DNA of 5,586 nucleotides from Silvanigrellaceae bacterium (lineage in GTDB: Bacteria > Bdellovibrionota > Oligoflexia > Silvanigrellales > Silvanigrellaceae), in assembly GCA_947475135.1 (NCBI GenBank), contig CANJMU010000058.1:1-5586 (forward strand), written 5' to 3'. Numbering within the stretch: position 1 is the stretch's first letter; every line of letters starts with the position of its first letter. Below the pieces are notes generated by a model. That model searched no databases and had not been told where the DNA came from. It saw only the letters and a program-made list of their open reading frames with translations. Position numbers and translations under genes: made by a program. Shown piece after piece: positions 1-5,586 of the stretch.

Positions 1-1857
1 GATGGACAATGGATTATTTTATTTAATGGCGAGATTTATAATCATCCTAAGCTACGTGAAAACTGGAAAAATTCTATTGAATTTAAAACACATTCAGATA
101 CGGAAGTCATTTTGAATGGCTATCTTTTATTTCAAGAAAATGTTTGTCAATATTTAGATGGTGAATATGCCTTTGTGATTCTTAAAAAAGATGGTTCCAA
201 AATATTTGCTGCACGAGACAATTCTGGTGTGAAGCCTTTGTTTCTTTATCTCGAAAAAATTTCTTCAGAGATTTTTCGCTGTGCGCAAAAAAAATATCAG
301 TTTTTAACAAATTTCATTCAGTTTTCTAGTGAAATTAAAGGAATGTGTTTCGAAAAAAAATGGAATTCCAAAGGACTTCTCAAGCAATTTATTGGCTTGT
401 ATGAACCCATTTGTACGCCCTTTGAAAATATTTTTCAAATTCCTGCAGGGGGGCTGTTTTTTGCAGAAAAAAAGGACAGCGCTCCTGAATATGTGTGTCA
501 ACTGCGACTGAATGATTTTCCTCTTCGGAATGTCGATATCAAACATCAGGAAATAAAAAAAGAAAACACAGATCAAATTCGTGAAATATTAAGTGAGTCC
601 GTTAAAAATAGATTGCTGAGTGAAATTGAAATTGGTGTTTACTTAAGCGGAGGAGTTGATTCTAAAATAATCGCTTATGAGTTATCTCAAAATTCAAAAT
701 TAAATCATCCCATAAAATCGTTTTCTGTGACCTTTGAAAATAAGGATTATGACGAAAAAAAAGAAATTTTGGAATTCTCAAAAAAATTTCATTTTGAAAA
801 TCATTTTTTAGAGCTCAATGAAACTGCATTGAAATATTCCTACCCCATCGCTGTTTATTATAGCGAAAATGTTCAGCCTTACACCAATGGAAGTGCAAAA
901 TGGTGGTTGTCTCGTTTTACAAGTCAATTTGTGAAAGGTGTGCAAACTGGTGATGGAGCCGATGAAATGTTTTGCGGTTACCCAAGTTATCAATATTTAT
1001 CAAAAGCATCTCGATTCAAAAAAGATCAGGATTGGAATGCACTACAAAATCATCTCAAAAAAATTCCATTTTTTGAGATTTCAAAAAATATTCCTTCCCA
1101 GTGGATTCAACAAAAATCAAAATCACAAAATTATTGGGTTGATGGATTAAGCTCTCAGGAAACATTTGTAGATTTATTGGAAAGCTATTCGATTTGGGGA
1201 ATTTATCATCCTTTGTTCGAGGAAATAAAAAGTAAAACATTTTTACTTTTGGGTGAAAATGCGGGTTTAGAATTTTTAATTTCCCTTAAAGAAGAAATTC
1301 AATCCTGGTTTTTGTTCCCTTATGATAAGGAAACAAAAAATATTTTTGACATTTCAGATGCTTTGTTACTTTGGCAGAAATATTTTTCTATCACTCATTT
1401 GCCTGTTCAGGTGTTAAATTGGGTTGGGGACCGCATGGAAATGGCCAATACTTTGGAAGGCCGAACTCCATTTTTATGTCCAAAAGTTCGACAAGAAGTT
1501 GCAAAGTTACCGGATAATTTTTTTATTTCCGAAAATCAAAATAAATTTATTTTGCGCGAAAGTTATAAAACTATACTGAATCAATTTTCACAGACGCCAA
1601 AAAAGCAATTTGGTTCACCTTTTATTTCCATCGAAAATAAAAATGAAATTCAAGAAATTCAGTGTCAGTTTAGAAACATTTTAGGAATTTTCTTTCAAAA
1701 TCAAAAATTAAAATATACAGATATCCATGAAAGTTTTGAAAAGAATTATGATCAAACACTCCGCTGTTTTTCTTTGGTTCATAATTTTTTAGTGGAAGAT
1801 CAGAAACCAAACAGGGATTTGAATTTTGAAAATTCATACTTAAAAAAGAAGGTTTGA
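1..1857 (+). CDS. asnB: AsnB-family asparagine synthetase (glutamine-hydrolysing), 5' truncated by window edge
   Basis: Frame 1 is open from the first base and 618 codons are visible. The start lies upstream; the TTG at 112 is an internal Leu codon. The family takes ammonia from glutamine in an N-terminal Ntn-type domain and uses it to amidate an AMP-activated carboxylate, usually aspartate, in the cytosol. Visible glutaminase motifs, numbered from the window edge: FNGEIYNH (8-15), SDTEVIL (32-38), ARDNSGVKPL (71-80) and SSEIKG (about 108-113). Visible synthetase motifs: the PPi loop SGGVDS (216-221, bases 646-663), GDGADE (317-322, bases 949-966), DRMEMANTLEGRTPFL (from 477) and TPKKQFGSP near the C-terminus. 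The missing part should hold Cys at position 2. Total length should be about 680-690 residues, longer than E. coli AsnB (554). The usual Asp of PFLD is Cys here, and the glutaminase loop before SSEIKG looks about 15 residues longer than usual. The family is secure. The acceptor substrate is not: it could be aspartate, a peptide, or an envelope or natural-product carboxylate. Confidence -1.
   Translation, partial: DGQWIILFNGEIYNHPKLRENWKNSIEFKTHSDTEVILNGYLLFQENVCQYLDGEYAFVILKKDGSKIFAARDNSGVKPLFLYLEKISSEIFRCAQKKYQFLTNFIQFSSEIKGMCFEKKWNSKGLLKQFIGLYEPICTPFENIFQIPAGGLFFAEKKDSAPEYVCQLRLNDFPLRNVDIKHQEIKKENTDQIREILSESVKNRLLSEIEIGVYLSGGVDSKIIAYELSQNSKLNHPIKSFSVTFENKDYDEKKEILEFSKKFHFENHFLELNETALKYSYPIAVYYSENVQPYTNGSAKWWLSRFTSQFVKGVQTGDGADEMFCGYPSYQYLSKASRFKKDQDWNALQNHLKKIPFFEISKNIPSQWIQQKSKSQNYWVDGLSSQETFVDLLESYSIWGIYHPLFEEIKSKTFLLLGENAGLEFLISLKEEIQSWFLFPYDKETKNIFDISDALLLWQKYFSITHLPVQVLNWVGDRMEMANTLEGRTPFLCPKVRQEVAKLPDNFFISENQNKFILRESYKTILNQFSQTPKKQFGSPFISIENKNEIQEIQCQFRNILGIFFQNQKLKYTDIHESFEKNYDQTLRCFSLVHNFLVEDQKPNRDLNFENSYLKKKV
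1847..1852 (+). promoter_or_regulatory. Ribosome binding site of the 1861 gene, inside the end of the amidotransferase gene
   Basis: AGAAGG lies 8 bases before the ATG at 1861 and within the last codons of the upstream gene, whose TGA is at 1855-1857. This supports the ATG at 1861 as the start. With the stop and start only 3 bases apart, ribosomes ending the first gene could re-initiate on the second, so translational coupling is likely. Confidence 0.75.
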
Positions 1858-1860
1858 AAA

Positions 1861-1938
1861 ATGAAAAGAAGAAGTTTTATGTCCACCTCTTTGTGTGGAA
1901 TTGCGAGTACTTTATTTTATCAAAAAAATACCTTTTCA
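1861..1938 (+). other. Putative Tat signal peptide coding segment (gene at 1861)
   Basis: Residues 1-26 carry twin arginines at 3-4 followed by S-F-M, close to the (S/T)RRxFLK consensus but with Lys before the pair and Met in place of Leu. The hydrophobic core is short and holds a Cys. That Cys12 does not sit in a lipobox. T-F-S at 24-26 is a possible signal peptidase I site. The signal is weaker than that of the next gene. Confidence 0.6.
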
Positions 1939-4371
1939 CTGGATAGGGTTTCCAAAGATCCTTTAAATATTTTTCGCGATGAAAACTTCTTTTCTAAAGA
2001 TCAAAACGGGACTGTTTACTTAACAGAAAAAATAGATACGACGAAAACTCCCCCTCAACCTGTGCGTGTCCCCATTTTAGCTTATGGAAAATCTATTGAA
2101 GGCCAGGTAACTTATGAAGACGGGGATAATATTCAATTTTTTTCAGGATTGGCCTATCAATCCTACATTTTTATTGAAAAAATTAAAGATTCTAAAAAAA
2201 CATTTCATATCACTTATTTTAACAGAGCAGAAAAAACATTTGAATATGTGACTGCTTTGAATGATCAAACCCCGTTACCTTATTTTTCAAATATCAATTT
2301 TTTTTGTTTATTAGATCACAACAAGACAGAAAATGAAATTTTATTTTGTTACAGCAATTTGGTTGATAAATCGATTTGTTTTGCAAAATGGGATCGTGTT
2401 GAAAATCAATTTTCAATTTTGAGCAAAACAGAAAATAATTTTTGCAATGCTCTTTTGGGTGAGGAGTTTTATGCTGTCAATCCTCAGCTATTTCCAGGAT
2501 TGAAAAATGTTTTTTGCCGCGTCATCTACGGCGAAGAAATGAGTTTTTTTTGTTTTGATGAAGTGACATCTGAATTTTATAATTTATGCACAATGACTCA
2601 CAATCAAGAATTGGAAACAAAGCTGGGAACGCATAAAAAGAATTTTTCCCATCCAAGTCTTGAAGAAATTGAAGCCGGATTTATGTGGACAGAACTTTTG
2701 GGGACCTTTCAGATCGCGCAAAATAATTTTTGTTTGATATTTTTAAATCCGGAAGAAAAAAATATTTTTGGAATTCAGTTTTTCAATGATGGAAATTCCT
2801 GGGCTCCTCAAATTTTGTTCATATCTGAAAGTCCTCTTTTTGAAAATGTCGATACGTCTTTGCGATTTCAGGTCATTCAAAATTTCACACCTGAACAACC
2901 GTCTCTTGTGATGTGTTCTGACAGCGATCGGGCTTTTAATTTTTATGTGATTGAGTGTGATCCTCATATTCCTATTTTCCATCTCAATAAGATCCATGTG
3001 AAAATAAAGGACGGGACCAATGAAAATATTTCAGAATTTTTGAATCATCCTGGATTGCTCGATATGGAAATCATCAATCTTTCCCCATCCGTCACCATCT
3101 ATCAAAAATATTTTCTTTCTGTCTCTACTGATTTTTTAAGTGATTTTCAAAATTGTTATCCGTTTTTAATTTATCGTTTGAATGAGGGTGATTTGCAAAA
3201 ATTTCCCTATTTTATTCAATTTGATGAACAGAGTCATACGTATATTGGGCACTCAGATATCCATAAAACAAAAAATATTCCGACAAATGCAATGTTCCTT
3301 AAAACCTCTCCTTCTTCGGACATTCAAAATTCAGTGAGGACTGCAATTTATGCTGAACTTACGGAGGGGATTTCAGGCACCCTTTTGGGTGGCGCTGCTG
3401 TCTTTGGACTCGTGGGATTGCTCTTTGCTATTACAGATGCTGCCGATGGAGGAACATATAAGAAACACGCGGGATATGATCTTGTGGCAGGTTTGGTAAT
3501 GCTGAGTTTGATATATACAGTAGGCTTCAAGCTCGATTTAGTTTATCAGGAAAAGTCTTCTCAATTAAAAAGGGTCGGTGTTGATCGCTTAGTAAAGAAA
3601 ATAGTAGCAGCGTCAATAAATGATCTAAGTGTTCCGCAAAAGAACCCTAACAGCATTTTTCTAATAGACCCAAAAAACCCTGATGGTGGTTATCGAGTCA
3701 TAGACAGACGTCAACCGGGTTCTGAAATTAGTAATGCAGAGATCTCCAAGCTTGAGGATGTTCATTTTCGCAAAAAGCATCTTACAGGAGATATCAATTT
3801 TCAAGGCACACTTTTTTTATCTTTAAATGAGTTTCGTGCAATTTTTGCAACTGCCTTGTCTGGTCGATTGAAGAATGGGGCTAGAACTGGAGAATTTCTG
3901 CTTCCTTGGGATGTCATTACAATTGTGCGTACATTTTTGGAAAATACGGATTCAAATGAAGTCGATCTTGAACCTGTTTTACAAAATTTTGTGATCTGCG
4001 ATAACGATTCCAAAAGTCCCATTTTTCGGTTTTTTTTAAAAGCTTTGCACGAAATTGCCTTACCATCAGACAAGGATGAATTTCCTTTTAACGAGCACTT
4101 TGCTGTTCCTGCCCTATTAAAATCAGTCGAGCGGTTGATGAAGTCGTCACAAGGTGGAATTTGTGCGGATCAATTTTCCGAGTATCTATCAGCATGTCTC
4201 AAAGGTTTTTCTAAGATTATTTTAAACGAGTCTGTTCCGACATTTCAAAAAAAATTGTCTTTTCAGGAAATGCAATTTTTGGAAACCTTTCGCGAGTATT
4301 TTAAAATTGATAATCAAAATAAAATCATCCATCCAAATATTATTGCCGTGTTGAAAGAGTTGACTCTTTAA
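1861..4371 (+). CDS. Tat-signal, propeller-like exported protein with C-terminal membrane hairpin, function unknown
   Basis: I do not recognise a named family for this 836-residue protein. The start is fixed by a good ribosome site and the tight junction with the upstream stop. Residues 1-26 look like a Tat signal: KRRSFM, a short weak hydrophobic stretch (11-20), and a possible cut after TFS (26). Residues about 75-480 are rich in Phe, Tyr and Ile, with alternating beta-strand patterns that fall into about six units of 50-60 residues, as in a beta-propeller. Examples are the units around 157 (ENEILF), 211 (FPGLKNVF), 288 (NNFCLIF) and 347 (PSLVMCSDSD). Residues 503-525 (Gly/Ala/Leu-rich) and 541-556 form two hydrophobic helices separated by a polar DAADGGTYKKHAGYD turn. 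The remaining 280 residues look soluble and mostly helical. Export is inferred from the signal, and membrane insertion from the hairpin. The beta region aligns in order with the next gene, so the two are probably divergent paralogues. No catalytic motif is visible. Confidence 0.85.
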   Translation: MKRRSFMSTSLCGIASTLFYQKNTFSLDRVSKDPLNIFRDENFFSKDQNGTVYLTEKIDTTKTPPQPVRVPILAYGKSIEGQVTYEDGDNIQFFSGLAYQSYIFIEKIKDSKKTFHITYFNRAEKTFEYVTALNDQTPLPYFSNINFFCLLDHNKTENEILFCYSNLVDKSICFAKWDRVENQFSILSKTENNFCNALLGEEFYAVNPQLFPGLKNVFCRVIYGEEMSFFCFDEVTSEFYNLCTMTHNQELETKLGTHKKNFSHPSLEEIEAGFMWTELLGTFQIAQNNFCLIFLNPEEKNIFGIQFFNDGNSWAPQILFISESPLFENVDTSLRFQVIQNFTPEQPSLVMCSDSDRAFNFYVIECDPHIPIFHLNKIHVKIKDGTNENISEFLNHPGLLDMEIINLSPSVTIYQKYFLSVSTDFLSDFQNCYPFLIYRLNEGDLQKFPYFIQFDEQSHTYIGHSDIHKTKNIPTNAMFLKTSPSSDIQNSVRTAIYAELTEGISGTLLGGAAVFGLVGLLFAITDAADGGTYKKHAGYDLVAGLVMLSLIYTVGFKLDLVYQEKSSQLKRVGVDRLVKKIVAASINDLSVPQKNPNSIFLIDPKNPDGGYRVIDRRQPGSEISNAEISKLEDVHFRKKHLTGDINFQGTLFLSLNEFRAIFATALSGRLKNGARTGEFLLPWDVITIVRTFLENTDSNEVDLEPVLQNFVICDNDSKSPIFRFFLKALHEIALPSDKDEFPFNEHFAVPALLKSVERLMKSSQGGICADQFSEYLSACLKGFSKIILNESVPTFQKKLSFQEMQFLETFREYFKIDNQNKIIHPNIIAVLKELTL
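3367..3528 (+). other. Hydrophobic two-helix hairpin within the gene at 1861
   Basis: Residues 503-525 are uncharged and rich in Gly, Ala, Leu, Val and Phe. After a 15-residue polar linker with Asp, Lys and His, residues 541-556 form a second hydrophobic segment that ends at F-K. The length and spacing fit a transmembrane or membrane-inserting helical hairpin. The first helix has small residues spaced as in tightly packed Gly/Ala helices. It sits exactly between the beta region and the helical C-terminal part. Confidence 0.6.
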
Positions 4372-4399
4372 TTGTTTTCCAAGATTATAAAAATAGAAT
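4360..4399 (+). promoter_or_regulatory. Possible promoter for the 4428 gene (weak)
   Basis: The 56-base gap and the end of the upstream gene offer two weak sigma70-like pairings. TTGTTT (4372-4377) and TAGAAT (4394-4399) are separated by 16 bases. TTGACT (4360-4365) and TATAAA (4386-4391) are separated by 20 bases, which is long. In sequence this AT-rich such boxes arise by chance, so read-through from the upstream genes is an equally good explanation. Confidence 0.25.
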
Positions 4400-4415
4400 C
4401 GAATAAAAATAAAAA

Positions 4416-4421
4416 AAGGAG
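4416..4421 (+). promoter_or_regulatory. Strong ribosome binding site of the 4428 gene
   Basis: AAGGAG sits 6 bases before the ATG at 4428, at the end of an A-rich, probably unstructured leader. It is a closer match to the anti-Shine-Dalgarno sequence than the site of the preceding gene, and it fixes the start that places the twin-arginine motif at residues 5-6. Confidence 0.85.
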
Positions 4422-4427
4422 TGTGCA

Positions 4428-4517
4428 ATGGATTTCACGCGACGAGAATTTTTATGGACAACAACGACTGTTCTTCCCATAGCTGCGGCAGCTTTGGATA
4501 CATCATTTGTTTATGGC
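4428..4517 (+). other. Tat signal peptide coding segment (gene at 4428)
   Basis: Residues 1-30 have a short polar n-region, T-R-R-E-F-L-W at 4-10, a moderately hydrophobic core rich in Thr and Ala, and V-Y-G before a charged K-E-E stretch, fitting signal peptidase I rules. The modest hydrophobicity is typical of Tat rather than Sec signals. No lipobox cysteine is present, so this is not a lipoprotein. Confidence 0.8.
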
Positions 4518-5586
4518 AAGGAAGAAAACTCAAAATATTATTTGAGTTTAGATTCAAACAATGAACTGTCCTTTGTGAACTTAATGTTTCCTTTTTCGAA
4601 AATAGTCTTAGCGACACCTAACCAAGTTTTCGAAAATAATTCTGTTTACCAGGCTTATGATATTCCAATATCCGTTGGGCAATGCACAGAAACAAAAAGT
4701 CTTTTTTTAATTCTTGTTTCTTTAAAAAATGACGATCCCATTTTTTATATCGCTAAGATAGATAACCTTGCAAAGGACAAGTATGAACTGAATTATTTAA
4801 CGAGTTTTCACGATCTTTCATTCGATGAAAATGGAAAACAAATGATAGATTCGGATGATATTTTAGTTTGTCCTTTATCACCAAGTGATTCTGATAAAAA
4901 GGCAAGACCAAATTTAGATTTTTCTATGGTGTTTTTTAATTCTTGGAGTCGCACCTATAAAATTGTTCATTTTGAAAATTCAAAACTTTCTGGTTTTCCG
5001 CTAGATATCAATTTTATTCTTCCTAATAGTTCAACATTATCTTACCTTTCCAATCAATTATTTCATAACAACGAAAATTATTTTTTATTGCAAGACGAAA
5101 CCATTCAAAGTCTTGTTTACTTAAAATTAAATAACAATTGGTCCGAGAATGAATTTCATTTCGAAGTCATTTGTCAATTAGAAAATAATTTAAAATTAAT
5201 GTCCCAATGGACTTTCCAATATCCGTCAGTATTTTTACAAAATCGTCTTTCTCGAAAAGGGGATTTGCCATCACTCATCGTTCAGTATGACGAAGACGAT
5301 CAAAAATCGATGATTTTTTTACGTTCGGATTTCAGCCTTTCTTGCGTTAAAATTCAGAATGAAAATGAGAATTATTTCTTTCAAGTTTTAGCAATTTCAC
5401 AAAAATGTTACCTTCCTGAAGACTATTGCTTTTACACGACACTTCTTTCTTTGAATGAAAAGCATCAACAAAAAGAAGTGTTGCTAGGAAAAAATTTAAA
5501 AACAGGGAAGCCATTTATTTTATCCCTAGAAAAAAATAATTCTGGGTCTTATGAATTTGTTGAAACTTCAATTTTTATTTCTGAAA
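4428..5586 (+). CDS. Tat-exported propeller-like protein, paralogue of the upstream gene, 3' truncated by window edge
   Basis: An open frame of 386 complete codons continues past the window end. The N-terminus TRREFLW (4-10) matches the Tat consensus in six of seven positions. It is followed by an Ala/Thr/Leu-rich core (10-28) and a plausible V-Y-G cut site after residue 30. From residue about 38 onward the protein shows repeated beta-strand patterns with alternating aromatic and aliphatic residues, Asn/Asp/Glu-rich turns and no long helix, as in a beta-propeller or similar beta-repeat fold. Landmarks near residues 88 (TETKSLFLI), 161 (PNLDFSMVFF), 216 (ENYFLLQDE) and 281 (PSLIVQYDED) occur in the same order and at similar spacing as in the upstream protein. 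No enzyme motif is visible. The protein is probably periplasmic or surface-exposed. Whether it also carries a hairpin and helical C-terminus cannot be seen here. It may share an operon with the two genes before it. Confidence 0.85.
   Translation, partial: MDFTRREFLWTTTTVLPIAAAALDTSFVYGKEENSKYYLSLDSNNELSFVNLMFPFSKIVLATPNQVFENNSVYQAYDIPISVGQCTETKSLFLILVSLKNDDPIFYIAKIDNLAKDKYELNYLTSFHDLSFDENGKQMIDSDDILVCPLSPSDSDKKARPNLDFSMVFFNSWSRTYKIVHFENSKLSGFPLDINFILPNSSTLSYLSNQLFHNNENYFLLQDETIQSLVYLKLNNNWSENEFHFEVICQLENNLKLMSQWTFQYPSVFLQNRLSRKGDLPSLIVQYDEDDQKSMIFLRSDFSLSCVKIQNENENYFFQVLAISQKCYLPEDYCFYTTLLSLNEKHQQKEVLLGKNLKTGKPFILSLEKNNSGSYEFVETSIFISE

Noticed and set aside
112..114. TTG as a start codon for the amidotransferase gene
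   Set aside because: The frame is open to base 1 and encodes the conserved FNGEIYNH and SDTEV motifs upstream. This TTG is the Leu of SDTEVIL and has no ribosome site.
353..360. A8 run as a programmed frameshift site
   Set aside because: The same frame continues with intact family motifs on both sides, and A runs of this length recur through the window. No alternative frame of interest follows.
1228..1250. Perfect 10-base inverted repeat (AAAAGTAAAA, CAT, TTTTACTTTT)
   Set aside because: It is almost pure A/T, lies inside a well-supported coding region and has no U-tract role there. Such palindromes are expected by chance at this composition.
1891..1896. Lipoprotein signal at Cys12 of the 836-residue protein
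   Set aside because: The preceding residues (S-T-S-L before C) do not fit a lipobox, which needs a small residue just before Cys, and the Cys lies too early relative to the hydrophobic core.
4372..4427. Terminator between the second and third genes
   Set aside because: No G+C stem is present; the gap is A/T-rich without a convincing hairpin. Read-through is at least as likely.
4222..4428. Minus-strand open frame of 68 codons ending opposite the gap, and similar minus-strand frames at 304-576, 2743-2997 and 3801-4073
   Set aside because: All lie antisense to well-supported genes, have no ribosome sites or recognisable motifs, and are Lys/Phe-rich as expected from the complement of A/T-rich coding sequence.

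Overview
The window is AT-rich (roughly one-third G+C overall, with many A and T homopolymer runs) and is tightly coding on the plus strand. Clear Shine-Dalgarno sites, close gene spacing and two twin-arginine (Tat) type N-termini indicate a bacterium, most likely Gram-negative. The taxon cannot be fixed from this sequence. AT-rich members of the Bdellovibrionota/Oligoflexia (for example Silvanigrellales) are a guess only.

Layout: (1) 1-1857 is the 3' part of a class II glutamine amidotransferase of the asparagine synthetase B family. Its first ~65-70 codons, including the catalytic N-terminal cysteine, lie left of the window. (2) 1861-4371 begins only 3 bases after that stop and encodes an 836-residue protein with a Tat-like signal. 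Its Phe- and Tyr-rich beta region looks like a six-unit propeller and is joined to a C-terminal part containing a hydrophobic two-helix hairpin. (3) After a 56-base gap, a third gene starts at 4428 with a textbook Tat signal (TRREFLW) and runs off the right edge. Its visible part is again a beta-repeat region, and its landmarks line up with those of gene 2. No stretch over 300 bases lacks a gene. I see no RNA gene, CRISPR array, insertion sequence or clear terminator.

Working model (inference): a cytosolic amidotransferase/AMP-forming amide synthetase is co-transcribed and probably translationally coupled with a pair of divergent, exported, propeller-like proteins of unknown function. The amidotransferase motifs (NGSAK, GDGADE, GDRMEMA, EGRTPFL) resemble the AsnB-like branch often found in natural-product and envelope-modification loci, rather than E. 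coli AsnB. The locus could therefore amidate a small molecule, peptide or envelope component handled by the exported proteins, but nothing in the window proves that link. The most unusual features are the Tat/propeller paralogue pair, the fusion of one of them to a membrane-hairpin C-terminus with a shift in base composition, and their coupling to an amidotransferase.
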